NCBI RefSeq assembly: GCF_000316515.1
Contig: NC_019675.1
Coordinates: 248,001-312,000, forward strand
Origin: Cyanobium gracile PCC 6307
Lineage (GTDB): Bacteria; Cyanobacteriota; Cyanobacteriia; PCC-6307; Cyanobiaceae
Length of the DNA: 64,000 nt
Direction: 5' to 3'
Shown here: positions 53,567-62,497 of the stretch, in pieces
Position numbering within the stretch: position 1 is the stretch's first letter
Layout: every line of letters starts with the position of its first letter
Made by a program: the position numbers and the translations under genes
The notes under the pieces: generated by a model
What the model saw: only the letters and a program-made list of their open reading frames with translations
Databases searched by the model: none
Told to the model about the DNA's origin: nothing

Positions 53567-54118
53567 TTAATCACAATAGTCAAATCCAGGCCGAGGCGTG
53601 CCCCTGCCACTTCCTGCTGCTTCTAGATGTTGGATATTCCTTACTGTATTTCTACTCCTATCTAGCCATGTGCATTCGTAGGGCCCCGACCGAAGGAACT
53701 CGATGCGGAGTGTCTGGATACAGTCGACTTGTCGATGCGCGGCATTCTGAAGTTGGCGGATCTTCTCTTGGATCCTAGGCGTAACGACGCCTCCTCGCTC
53801 CGGAGAGGGTGGGAGAGTTAGTGATACATAGAACTTGCCCTTCGAACGTATCTCTGAATAGCTGATCTCTGTTGGAGGTTTGCTGGTACCCCACATAGCC
53901 GCTTCCGCTTTACCCGCTGACGAAGACTGTCTCATTCGACTCAGGACGTAGCCCTCAGGTTTGAGACTGAAGCCTGCAGATGCTGCTGCACGCTCGATGC
54001 CAGATAGACAGCTTCGTGGCAACTGAGTTGGCTGGCTTTGGGCGGCATTTGAATGGAGCGTCAGAATAACAGCGCTAAACGCCCAGAGTAGAGACTTCGA
54101 CGCTGAGCGCACGTTCAC
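53567..54118 (-). CDS. Exported protein, unknown function
   Basis: 183 aa from GTG 54118, which starts a proper signal peptide (SASKSLLWAFSAVILTLHSNAAQS); the frame is open further to ATG 54319, but that part looks non-coding. The mature part has SCLSGIERAAASAGFSLKPEGY, a Pro-rich middle, QVDCIQTLRIEF and YECTWLDRSRNTVRNI. Four or five cysteines. Lies 46 bp upstream of the DUF6636-like gene on the same strand, so probably co-transcribed. Confidence 0.5.
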   Translation of the reverse strand: MNVRSASKSLLWAFSAVILTLHSNAAQSQPTQLPRSCLSGIERAAASAGFSLKPEGYVLSRMRQSSSAGKAEAAMWGTSKPPTEISYSEIRSKGKFYVSLTLPPSPERGGVVTPRIQEKIRQLQNAAHRQVDCIQTLRIEFLRSGPYECTWLDRSRNTVRNIQHLEAAGSGRGTPRPGFDYCD

Positions 54119-54599
54119 TTGATGTTGCACTTTGTCTCCGAATTGTTGCTGGGCCACTTCGTAGCTCAAGTCCGTCGCGCGGGGCAGCGACTCGGCTGAT
54201 CCTATTTTTATCGTCGCCGCCATTGCTGCTACTGAGATAGTGGAATCAAGCAGCATGTTCTCCTGCGTATGGTGAGGTGCTGTTCGCATCTTCCTGTGAA
54301 CCAGCCGATGGTAGGACATGGCCTGTTCGTTCGAGGTGGAGGGTGCACCTGGGTTGACGCTCTATGGAGTGCCTAAAACGATCATGTGAATGAGGTTTTG
54401 GCTTATTCAAACCTGATGCTCGTTTAACTGTATTGAACGGCTGCTGGACATTCATAGGCTGGTAAAGGAGGGGTGTGTGTTTGTCTGAAGTCAGTCTGTT
54501 TATCGGTACACAGTTTCATTGGGTGAGCTAGCTCTCGAAGTGCATTCATCTGATGCTTCACAAGGAATGCACCCTCAGTCCAATGAATCAAACAGCCAC
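54119..54599. other. Intergenic, no supportable gene
   Basis: About 480 bp separating two exported-protein genes on the minus strand. Frames at 54246-54455 and 54424-54714 have no family signal. Likely contains the promoter for the 53.1-54.1 kb pair. Confidence 0.4.
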
Positions 54600-55157
54600 T
54601 TAAGGGGAATAGAAAAATCCCCAGTCCCGCACGCGGGAGTCCGATGCATCCACCCAGGTGAATGCTTTTGCCGTATTGTCTGGGAAGAAGCCCACCGGCA
54701 GATAGCCCTCCCACCAGTGGCGATATTCAACCAGTCCAACTCTTGGACACGATGCCATCATCAGCGAGGCAAAGGTTGTCAGCGTCTGTGGGGATCCCAG
54801 TACTCCTTGCCAGATACGATCGGCATCCCCTGACAGGTAGAAGACGATCTTTTTGGGGCGGCCTGATGGGTACGTACGGTACAGCTGTGAATAGTTGCCA
54901 TTCTCAATGGTGAGCCGTGGCTCAATCCGACCAGGTCTTGTATTGGATACAAAGGGGATAAACGCCTGTTTGGAGACCAGCCACTCCCGCGTCTTATCGA
55001 TTGATTGCTGGCAGCTGATCAGTGAGACAGGGGGGAGTGGCTCTGATGTCGTTGTTGCATGGCAAGGGCTTGTACAGGCGAGTACCAGCAGAAGGGCTTT
55101 CGTGGATGTTTTCCATACGGACTTGACAGGAGACTCAGTCATAACCGGTGCTTTCAT
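54600..55157 (-). CDS. Exported protein, unknown function
   Basis: 185 aa. Signal peptide (STKALLLVLACTSPCHATTTS), then SLISCQQSIDKTREWL, RIEPRLTIENGNYSQLYRTYPSGRPKKIVFYLSG-like central strands, MASCPRVGLVEYRHWWEGY and a C-terminal DASDSRVRDWGFFYSP. The I-C-x(5)-T and N-x(5)-R pattern recurs in cyanobacterial secreted proteins of unknown function. Met6 (55142) is an alternative start. Confidence 0.55.
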   Translation of the reverse strand: MKAPVMTESPVKSVWKTSTKALLLVLACTSPCHATTTSEPLPPVSLISCQQSIDKTREWLVSKQAFIPFVSNTRPGRIEPRLTIENGNYSQLYRTYPSGRPKKIVFYLSGDADRIWQGVLGSPQTLTTFASLMMASCPRVGLVEYRHWWEGYLPVGFFPDNTAKAFTWVDASDSRVRDWGFFYSP

Positions 55158-55305
55158 GGTGAGAATGGCTAGGCGGACAACGGCTTCCCGATCGTCTTGG
55201 ACTCTATGCTTGTCCCTTGGGAGTTCAGGTGTGTTTCGTTTACCCTGCTTAGGGATGAATACGCAGCTGTCTCAAGCGGATCATGTGCAGATTGCTTGTC
55301 GATAT

Positions 55306-55716
55306 TCATCGTGTTCCGTTTCCAAACGTGTAGTCTTTGACAATAGGCGGACTAACCTCGCCATTCGTTGTTGTCACAATCAGCCCCTTTCCCTTGGCAT
55401 TAAAGAACTGCTGTCCACACATACCATGACCCGTCGGTGCGCAGTCAAGAGTTTCATACCACCCCCGTTGCCGAAAGTAACTCGCAAGTCGTGTTTGAGC
55501 TTCTAGATGATTATAAGATGAATTCTCCGCACTTTTATAAATCCAGTTGGCCGCAGGGTAAGCGCTTCTCAAAGGCTGCCATCCAGCCTGGATCAACCGT
55601 TGCCGAGCGATGCCGTAATTCATCCCCACAGTGATGGGCACGGATTGAGCGACGGCACTGATGGGCGCCACTGTGATGGCGAGTGTTGAGATGGTGGAAA
55701 GGAGAGACTTGTTCAT
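55306..55716 (-). CDS. Exported protein with GMNYGIARQRLIQAGWQP motif
   Basis: 136 aa from ATG 55716; the frame upstream lacks a signal and looks non-coding. Signal peptide (MNKSLLSTISTLAITVAPISAVAQS). The mature part GMNYGIARQRLIQAGWQPLR, then DCAPTGHGMCGQQFFNAKGKGLIVTTT matches a small secreted family seen in cyanobacteria and proteobacteria. Two cysteines probably pair. Function unknown. Confidence 0.6.
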   Translation of the reverse strand: MNKSLLSTISTLAITVAPISAVAQSVPITVGMNYGIARQRLIQAGWQPLRSAYPAANWIYKSAENSSYNHLEAQTRLASYFRQRGWYETLDCAPTGHGMCGQQFFNAKGKGLIVTTTNGEVSPPIVKDYTFGNGTR

Positions 55717-56453
55717 CTGTTCAACAGGAGTCGGAGGTGCAAGTGACCCTTGGTGGCGGTGGGGCGGCTGGACATCACCTTCTTGTTCTGGGTGGAGCGT
55801 AGTGATTCCAGTTGGGAGCACCATAGAGCGACTCCCGCTCATTCTTGCAAATGTTCTCTCCGCAGTGAGGGCCCGATAACCGTTTGGATGGGTGGATGAA
55901 CTGATCCTTTCTGAGATTGCCGCTGCCCATTGATGAGAAGGTTTCTGTCTACCATCTCCAATGGAATCTGATACGGGTAACTGTTGGACAGGCAACAGTG
56001 ATTGATTGTGTAAACTGCGGAGCAGCGATGGATTGCTCATCATCCCAGTGTTGGCTGCACTCTGTGCTCTTGTGGCCTTTCCGCCGAGTGCTCCAACTCC
56101 TGGTCTGTCATCGACCAGCTGCAGCATAAACGAGTCAGACTTCCCCTGTGCAGGTACGGTCGAGCTTGGGCGAAGTCTTCCACCACCTAACGAGAACGGG
56201 AACTTGCGAACACTACTGCCTGTAGTATCTTGCGCCTGACTTCTGCTCATTCTCTCGACTGATGGTGTCGAGAACCTCCCGGCAACGCAGAGCAGCATGC
56301 GAAGGACCTTTGTTGAGGACGCAATCAAGAACTATCGCGGCTATCCCTCGCCTCAAGGCGTCGTACGTTGGCGGTATGGGTTGAGAGAGTGTTGTGTGCT
56401 TCAAGCTGTTCTGCTGGTAAGGGATGCGAGAATAGAGGACACCGCCATTGGCT
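55717..56453. other. Intergenic, no supportable gene
   Basis: About 740 bp between the minus-strand exported gene and the end of the CHAT operon. Plus-strand frames here are antisense artefacts without signals. It marks the boundary between the AT-rich exported-protein region and the GC-rich CHAT operon. Confidence 0.4.
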
Positions 56454-56990
56454 TCATCCTCCTATCGACAAGGGAGAACCCTGCCATTGCTTTAGTCTGA
56501 TCAGAGTCGGCCTGAATGGATTGCCCAGGTTAAGCCGATATTGAGTCAGCGGTACCAATCTCCCATTGCCTCCATTCACGATGACGAGGAACGATGGCGT
56601 CTTGCCTTCCTGCGTTACTTGTCCAATGAACCGATGCTGCAACTGGCTGACGGCCAACCGCTGTCCTTGCAGGTATCCTGGCCGCGAAATGCAGAGCAAG
56701 GACGAGCCATCCTGATATTTGGCTACTGAAAACCAATACGGCTGTCCGCCAACATCAAATGAACGACGATACGCGACTTGCCATGCATCCCATCCCTCTG
56801 TGGCGCGTTGACAGTTCTTATCCAGGTAGACGGCATTGCCTGACTGCCTGACCAGGTGCTCTTGATGCCCTTTGCCGGACATTTTCGGAGTCGTTGGCGA
56901 GGCTGTGAGTCCTGCCTGTGTGCTCATGACCACCTGCAGCGCCAAGGCAATCAATACACCATGCTGGGTGAATGGCATCGGGGATCTCAT
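56454..56990 (-). CDS. Exported protein, fifth gene of the CHAT operon
   Basis: 178 aa from ATG 56990, whose ATGA overlaps the stop of the upstream gene; an in-frame ATG at 57008 is the other choice. Signal peptide (GVLIALALQVVMSTQAGLTAS). The mature part: KNCQRATEGWDAWQVAYRRSF, YWFSVAKYQDGSSLLCISRPG, FIGQVTQEGKTPSFLVIVNGG. Two cysteines. No family recognised. Its GC is lower than the upstream operon genes. Confidence 0.55.
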   Translation of the reverse strand: MRSPMPFTQHGVLIALALQVVMSTQAGLTASPTTPKMSGKGHQEHLVRQSGNAVYLDKNCQRATEGWDAWQVAYRRSFDVGGQPYWFSVAKYQDGSSLLCISRPGYLQGQRLAVSQLQHRFIGQVTQEGKTPSFLVIVNGGNGRLVPLTQYRLNLGNPFRPTLIRLKQWQGSPLSIGG

Positions 56991-57709
56991 GGTCGTCTGT
57001 TTGTGCACTGGCTCCGAATGACAGCACTCTGCAGGCCAATGACATCATTGACATTAGGTATCTCGGGATGGAAGAGCAAGGCGGAGGCCATCGCTTGATT
57101 CCCTGTCAGCAACTCCTGCTGGACGGCTGCCAACCAGCGGCTTGGATCGTTGCCAAGTGTTTGCAGGATCTGCCGACCCCGCTCCATCTCCTGCGCTGAC
57201 GCTCCCACTATCCTGAACGTTGCATGCTCTGCGCCCGATGTGTTGGTCAGGCGCAGCTGCACGTTGATCCTCTCTCGAGGCTGGATTGGAGCCACCGGCC
57301 AGGGGATCCTTCCAGGCAGTGGTTGCCCCAGGCTTGCCAGGCGAACGTAGGGTTTGCCATGGCCATTGCCCGTCAGCCTGATGGCGCTGAGCGGGGCTGG
57401 AACGATCAGCACGGGAGCTCCAAGCGGCACAACGGCTTCGCCCACTTCCACCCCCTCTTCGAGGTGCGTTGCCGTGAGATGGGGCGTGATCAGGCAGACA
57501 GCCTTTGATCCGCCACTGCGGCTCCCGGCCGGACTGATGGCGGGATTCCGGTGGATCAGCCGCTGGATTCGTTCCAGCAGCGTGGGTGGTGGTCGTTTGG
57601 GTTGCGGTGGTTTCTCCGCCGCCGCAGCGACGGCCGTGACGCAGGCGCTAGCCAGGAGTGCCAAGCCTGCCCTCACCGTCATCGAAGCTGGCGTGGTGGC
57701 TGTCTTCAT
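56987..57709 (-). CDS. Exported protein, fourth gene of the CHAT operon
   Basis: 240 aa from ATG 57709, overlapping the CHAT-CHASE2 stop by ATGA. Signal peptide (AGLALLASACVTAVAAAAEKP), a Pro/Arg-rich stretch, then VCLITPHLTATHLEEG, LIVPAPLSAIRLTG and INVQLRLTNTSGAEHATFRIVG, then a helical end. In other cyanobacteria this operon slot often holds a DUF928-type exported protein. This one shares the position but I do not see a clear DUF928 signature. Confidence 0.65.
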   Translation of the reverse strand: MKTATTPASMTVRAGLALLASACVTAVAAAAEKPPQPKRPPPTLLERIQRLIHRNPAISPAGSRSGGSKAVCLITPHLTATHLEEGVEVGEAVVPLGAPVLIVPAPLSAIRLTGNGHGKPYVRLASLGQPLPGRIPWPVAPIQPRERINVQLRLTNTSGAEHATFRIVGASAQEMERGRQILQTLGNDPSRWLAAVQQELLTGNQAMASALLFHPEIPNVNDVIGLQSAVIRSQCTNRRP

Positions 57710-59919
57710 GGCGGCGAGGCTTCCCGACGCAGCAGGCTGCTGGCGCCCATGCCCACCAACGGCAGAGCGATCGGAAACAGCAGGCGCTGCTGTACAGCCA
57801 GTTCGAACGCCACCGGAACGGCTACCACGGTGATCACAGTGAGCCACAAGATCCGCCACGGCTGTTGTGGCACGGCCGCTGCCAGCAGGATTCCGAGCCC
57901 GGACGTCAGGCCCACCACCCCAATCCCCACCAGGTAGGGAAGGGGCGTCAGCCAGTGGTTGAGGCTGAGGCTCTGGGTCAGCACCGCCTGGAGCACTACA
58001 CCTGGCAGCTCTGCGCTGCTGCCGCCCCAGGCCGGTCCGAGCGTCTCCTCCACAGCCCTGGGAGCGGTGAAGGAGTCGGTGCCAGGGGCAAAGCGCAGCA
58101 TGCCCTTGCCCACCAGCAGCACCGGACTGCTCAACTGCGGCAGCTCCTGCGGTCTGTTCACCCGAACCACGAGCGGTGGCCGACCGCCTTGTCCGAACCA
58201 GTCGATCGACCAATCGATCACGCTGTGGGCGGGAAGGATGGGATCGGCTTTCGCCGACAGCAGTCCAGCCATCTGCTCTCCGGTGAGGGCCGGTCCCAGC
58301 TGAAGCGGAACCCGCCGTCGCTGATCCAGGGGAAAGCTCTGGCAGGTGTTGCTGGCAAGAATCTGGGTGCTGAGGTCGCGCTGTTTCAGGCCGCTTCCCT
58401 TCAGCAGAGGGTGCAGCTCGGAGTTACGTCCTCCCGCCGCCACAGCGGGGCAGGGTCCGCCGAAGTAACCCGCCACCACCAGTGGCCGTTGTTGGCGCTG
58501 GATCACGGCGGCCAGTTGGTTCGTTCCTGCTTCTTCGCCGTCGAGCGCAAAGTCGAGGGCCACGGTGTGAACCGTCGCTGGCGTCTGCTCCAGCACCGTG
58601 GCCAGGGCGGCGCGTGACACCTGGGCTCCTTGGCTTGGGCCTTGACCGCCCGCCGCTGGATAGGCCCAGTCATCCAGGAGCATGACGGGCAGGGGCAATC
58701 CCGTTGGCCCCGGTACCGATCTGAGAGCTCGCCACTGGCGTTGCAGATCCAGGCGCCAGTCGAGCAGTGCCGTGCTGAGCGAGCTTGTGGGATCGAGTGG
58801 CAAGGCCACCGCCAAGGCCACCGCGCAGGCCGCTGCAATCCATTGCCGCCTCTGGGTGCGCTCAAGACGCTGCACGAACTGTCGCCGCCTGCTCAACGGC
58901 AGCCGGAACGGCAGCGCCTGGGGTTGGCTGTAGGCAGCCACCAACAGATCGAGTCCACAGCGGTCGTTCCTTGCCCACCGTTCACGCACCGTTGCCGTGG
59001 CGGCAACAAGCGAGGCCCCTGCCTCCAGCTGCTGGATCAGGGCCACGAACACCTGGGCGGCAGCCGTATCGGGAACACGATCGAGGAAACAGAACGCCCA
59101 GTCCACCCCGGCGCCAACGCAACGTCTTGCCAGGTCGATCCCCTCACAACTGTTGAGCAACACCAGATGCAGGCCATGGCTGGCCGCCTGTTCGAGTTCC
59201 TGGCGGATGCTCTCGGCGGTCAGGATGCTTCCGTCTCCCAGGTGAAAGCGTCCACCAGCGCGGGGGTCCGCCTCGGCATGGCCAAGAAAGATGAGCACGT
59301 CCCAACCACCCGCGCGTAGCAAGGCCTGTCGCAGCTTGGTGTGGTTCGAATCCGTGTTCTGCAGGGTGAGGAGATCGATTCGACCCCGTTGATTCAGCCG
59401 CGTGAGCTGGCGGACTTCCTCAGCAAGATCGAGGCCCTGGGCATCGCCCACCAGCAGCAGCACCCGGGGCGGTCGGCTGACCCTTGCGGGTTGCCCGGCC
59501 TCGCGTCGGTGGCTCGAGGCCAATCGCCAGAAGGGCCGCTGCGCAAACAGGTTCTCCCATGGCAAGGATTCCAGCGCTCGTGCGCTGGCATCAAGCTGCA
59601 GCCGCAGCGGTGCTGCGGTATCGCGTTCAAGCACACGGTGCAGTGGCTGCCACGGCGGCTGCTGGAACCAGGCCATCAGCTCCCGGCGCAACTGCTCCGA
59701 GGCATGGGCAACGGCGTCCGCGGAGACGGGTGACTTGCCGGCATGGGAACGCCGGCGCTGGTCATGGTGGGCCTGAAACTGCCGCAGCCAGTACGCCTGT
59801 GCATCCAACACGCGTGCAGCCATCGGGATGGTGAGGGTTTCCTGGATCCCCTCTGCCACCACCAGGACCGTAAGGCTGTTGGGAGTGGTGCTGAGCAGGT
59901 GGAGGTCAACCATCGTCAT
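57706..59919 (-). CDS. CHAT (caspase-like) protease with CHASE2 sensor domain
   Basis: 737 aa. An N-terminal soluble CHAT domain (~100-340) has the caspase-like dyad: His214 in VLIFLGHAEAD and Cys258 in LVLLNSCEG. One TM helix (~362-380) is followed by an extracytoplasmic CHASE2 domain (~385-635, DFALDGEEAG, then NRPQELPQLSSPVLLVGKG) and about three C-terminal TM helices. This gives a membrane sensor with a cytoplasmic protease-like effector. Both ends overlap neighbours by ATGA. CHASE2-CHAT proteins are known in cyanobacteria, but their signal and substrate are unknown. Confidence 0.88.
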   Translation of the reverse strand: MTMVDLHLLSTTPNSLTVLVVAEGIQETLTIPMAARVLDAQAYWLRQFQAHHDQRRRSHAGKSPVSADAVAHASEQLRRELMAWFQQPPWQPLHRVLERDTAAPLRLQLDASARALESLPWENLFAQRPFWRLASSHRREAGQPARVSRPPRVLLLVGDAQGLDLAEEVRQLTRLNQRGRIDLLTLQNTDSNHTKLRQALLRAGGWDVLIFLGHAEADPRAGGRFHLGDGSILTAESIRQELEQAASHGLHLVLLNSCEGIDLARRCVGAGVDWAFCFLDRVPDTAAAQVFVALIQQLEAGASLVAATATVRERWARNDRCGLDLLVAAYSQPQALPFRLPLSRRRQFVQRLERTQRRQWIAAACAVALAVALPLDPTSSLSTALLDWRLDLQRQWRALRSVPGPTGLPLPVMLLDDWAYPAAGGQGPSQGAQVSRAALATVLEQTPATVHTVALDFALDGEEAGTNQLAAVIQRQQRPLVVAGYFGGPCPAVAAGGRNSELHPLLKGSGLKQRDLSTQILASNTCQSFPLDQRRRVPLQLGPALTGEQMAGLLSAKADPILPAHSVIDWSIDWFGQGGRPPLVVRVNRPQELPQLSSPVLLVGKGMLRFAPGTDSFTAPRAVEETLGPAWGGSSAELPGVVLQAVLTQSLSLNHWLTPLPYLVGIGVVGLTSGLGILLAAAVPQQPWRILWLTVITVVAVPVAFELAVQQRLLFPIALPLVGMGASSLLRREASPP

Positions 59920-60959
59920 GGCAACGGCTGATCCGGCAGCAACAGGAACGGAGGGATGGGGGCCAAGGGTTCGCCATCCGCAAAAGTCAGCCGGATGATC
60001 ACGGAAAGGGAACAGGCCGGGCAGCGAAGATCCAGGCTGGTGCTGTCGTTGGAGGTGATGCTCTGCTCATGCTCTCCCTGCTGCGCCGTGAGGGTGAGCT
60101 GATCGGGTAGCAAGGCCCCCGGAGTGTCGCCAATGATGCGAAGCAGCAGGGTGCTGGCGATCTCGGAGCCGCTGGGGATCACCAGCAACTGCATCCGCTC
60201 GATTGCTTCACGCGCGGCTGGACCGCAGACCAGGGCGCCGTTGCTGATGGCCAGGGGGATCGAGAGAACGGCAAGGGCTTGATCCGGTTCCGGAATCGCC
60301 AGTGCGAGGTTCCGGAAGGCTGCCGCAGGGACGGGCTGCAGGGAGGCACCCAGGCCCGCGAGAGCCTCGGCCAGTCTTCCCTCCAGCCAGTCCAGCACGT
60401 TGACCACACCGCTGCCGATGGGGGTGACGGCGGCCTTCGGCAGAGCGAGCCGAGGCAACGCCTCCGGTTGCATCAACAGCGCCAGCGTCAACAGTCGCTC
60501 GAAGCCCCCCCGGAATTTATCGATGGCCAGGGGGATGGCCGCTGCCGCATCAGCCGATGCTCCCTGGGCAAGATCCACGAACTCCTTGCCCGTCAGCACC
60601 CCGGGGAAGTGAACGACCTGGTTTTCCCCATCCACCGCTGCCGCCAGGACCAACTGGGGCGCCGTTTCAGCCCGGCGCCAGAAGCTCAGATCGACCTGGA
60701 TCTCCTCACTGGTCAAACCTCCACAGGCCAGCTGCACGGCGATGCCATTGAGGCTGAGCAGATGGTCTGGATCCTCGGGATCCAACGTGGGTCCGAGGCT
60801 CAGGGACTGCAGCTGCCGCTCCACCAGGCCCTGGCGCAGTGCCGCAAGGGCAAGCTGGCGTCGCAAGCCCACCCCCACTTCCTGGCCAACCAGCACCACG
60901 GCCCCGGCGGGCAGAGGGATCAACTCGGGTCCGCTGTCGTGGAGATCGAAGGTGGTCAT
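59916..60959 (-). CDS. DUF1822 family protein
   Basis: 347 aa from ATG 60959, which overlaps the stop of the sigma-like gene (ATGA); the stop overlaps the CHAT-CHASE2 start in the same way. Contains VVLVGQEVGVGLRRQLALAALRQ, VQLACGGLTSEEIQVDLSFW, VLDWLEGRLAEALAGLGA and a C-terminal beta-rich part (LTLTAQQGEHEQSI, FADGEPLAPIPPFLL). DUF1822 proteins occur in cyanobacteria next to CHASE2/CHAT genes. Biochemical role unknown; probably cytoplasmic, as no signal or TM segment is seen. Confidence 0.85.
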   Translation of the reverse strand: MTTFDLHDSGPELIPLPAGAVVLVGQEVGVGLRRQLALAALRQGLVERQLQSLSLGPTLDPEDPDHLLSLNGIAVQLACGGLTSEEIQVDLSFWRRAETAPQLVLAAAVDGENQVVHFPGVLTGKEFVDLAQGASADAAAAIPLAIDKFRGGFERLLTLALLMQPEALPRLALPKAAVTPIGSGVVNVLDWLEGRLAEALAGLGASLQPVPAAAFRNLALAIPEPDQALAVLSIPLAISNGALVCGPAAREAIERMQLLVIPSGSEIASTLLLRIIGDTPGALLPDQLTLTAQQGEHEQSITSNDSTSLDLRCPACSLSVIIRLTFADGEPLAPIPPFLLLPDQPLP

Positions 60960-62350
60960 GGACGGGAGAGGTAGGTGCGGATCCAGAAGCGCATCGGAGC
61001 TTCCTCCCCTTCTCGTTCTGGGTTGAGCAGGTGATTCTTCAGTGCCGTCACGCAGCGCTCCGTGGCTTCGAGCGACTGGCCGATGGCGGCAAAGGCCCCA
61101 TGGCGTTGGAGTTCCTGGGCTGCAGAGAGCGCCAGGCGATGGGCGTGGAGTTCCGGTGTGAGCTTTTTGCTGACGGTGCCAGGGGTACAGCCGCAGCGCT
61201 CCGCATTTGGCCGGTTGCTGAGCCCGTCCCCATAGCCCTGCCACAGACAGTGCACCAGGGACGGATTGGTGCCGGAAGACGCCAGAACGGTGGGTAGATA
61301 GGCATCCATCGCCCGCTTCAGGGCGGCGTCAATCAGCCGTCGCTGCTCCGCCGCCGGGAGCTGATCAGCTTCCAGTTCCTCCAGCGAATCATGGCTTCCG
61401 GCGACGAGGTGCTCGCTGCCTTCATCGAAGGGCTGGAACGCCCCGCGAGGACCGACCAGGAAACTTCGGACGGCCTGGGCCACGGCGCTCAGATCATCAG
61501 CGAGCACGGGCGTGGAGACCTCCCGGGACAGCTGCTGGAGGAAATCGGCACTCGGCCGCCAGCCGCTGCTGCGACCGGTGGCAGCAAGAAACGCTTCCTT
61601 GGCCTGTCGGTAGAGCGGTTGATAGGCCTTGAGCAGGGCCACGGCCTGGTCCGGTTGAAGACTGCCGCGCCCATACAGCGACCAGGCCTCACGGACGCGC
61701 TTCCCGGAGCTGTCGGCCAACAGGGACCAGTCGGACTTGAGCAGCAGGCCATGCTCTTTCAGATAGGCCTTGAGTTCCCCGCAGGCCTGGATCCTGAGCT
61801 TCGTCCAATGGGGGAGGCCGCAGAAGCCTGGCTTGAACGTGCGGAGGACTTCGACCAGCAGGAAGGGTTCGTGCCGGATAGCCGGAGTGGCCGCCTCTCG
61901 CTGCACCTGCGGCGAGGCGTAGGGGTAGAGGTCACCGCGGTCGTCCAGCACCAGTACGGCCATCTCGAGGAGGTCGAGCCCATAGGAGGTCGCATAGCGG
62001 CGATGGAAGCTCCGCAAGGCTCTCACCGCCGGGTGGCTGACCCGGCAACGCAGACACACCAGGGCCTCCTGGTCACCCTGGTCACGGCAGGCGGCCAACA
62101 GGCGCAGATCTGTGGCGTCGTCGGGGACCGCCTCCTCCAGGCCGTGGCGCGCCATGGCTTGAGCGGAGTGCCGGGGGCGGAGGGTGCCGATGACCAGCCC
62201 CCCAGACTGGAACCCGCCAGGGTGGGCGGCCTGGGCAGGCACAAGCGCCTTGAGTGCGTCGTAGCTGTCGCTGTCGTCCAGATCCAGAGGCCTCACCCAA
62301 GACACATTCTGCCGGCGACGGGCTGAGTCTGTAAAGCTGAGTCGATGCAT
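60956..62350 (-). CDS. Sigma-70-like regulator heading the DUF1822/CHAT operon
   Basis: 464 aa. A segment HWTKLRIQACGELKAYLKEHGLLLKSDWSLLADS and a C-terminal helix-turn-helix (LSNRPNAERCGCTPGTVSKKL) match the sigma-70-family-like proteins that precede DUF1822 in cyanobacteria. The core sigma motifs (regions 2 and 4) are weak, so it may be a diverged anti-sigma-like or DNA-binding regulator rather than a working sigma factor. First gene of five. The start lies 26 bp from a long dyad shared with the divergent TPR gene. Confidence 0.65.
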   Translation of the reverse strand: MHRLSFTDSARRRQNVSWVRPLDLDDSDSYDALKALVPAQAAHPGGFQSGGLVIGTLRPRHSAQAMARHGLEEAVPDDATDLRLLAACRDQGDQEALVCLRCRVSHPAVRALRSFHRRYATSYGLDLLEMAVLVLDDRGDLYPYASPQVQREAATPAIRHEPFLLVEVLRTFKPGFCGLPHWTKLRIQACGELKAYLKEHGLLLKSDWSLLADSSGKRVREAWSLYGRGSLQPDQAVALLKAYQPLYRQAKEAFLAATGRSSGWRPSADFLQQLSREVSTPVLADDLSAVAQAVRSFLVGPRGAFQPFDEGSEHLVAGSHDSLEELEADQLPAAEQRRLIDAALKRAMDAYLPTVLASSGTNPSLVHCLWQGYGDGLSNRPNAERCGCTPGTVSKKLTPELHAHRLALSAAQELQRHGAFAAIGQSLEATERCVTALKNHLLNPEREGEEAPMRFWIRTYLSRP

Positions 62351-62375
62351 CAGTCACCAGGATTCAAAAGTCAGT

Positions 62376-62448
62376 TGATAGCCGCCGATCTGCCAGAGAG
62401 CCTCGTGTACATTCTCATTCCTGACAGATCGGCAGGGATTTGCTATCA
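62376..62448. promoter_or_regulatory. Long imperfect dyad between the CHAT operon and the TPR gene
   Basis: Left arm TGATAGC (62376-62382) plus GCCGATCTGCCAG (62384-62396). Right arm CTGACAGATCGGC (62421-62433) plus GCTATCA (62442-62448). The inner arms match in 12 of 13 bp and the outer 7-bp arms match exactly. The 24-bp centre is 62397-62420. It lies in the 147-bp space between two divergent starts and could be a shared operator, possibly for the sigma-like regulator. Confidence 0.6.
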
Positions 62449-62497
62449 GGAACAACGGTCGGCCGATGCGTGAGATCCATTCATCCGGACAGCAGCC

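Noticed and set aside
61391-62326. 311-aa open frame on the plus strand
   Set aside because: Antisense of the sigma-like gene; the ATGA-linked operon on the other strand is better supported.
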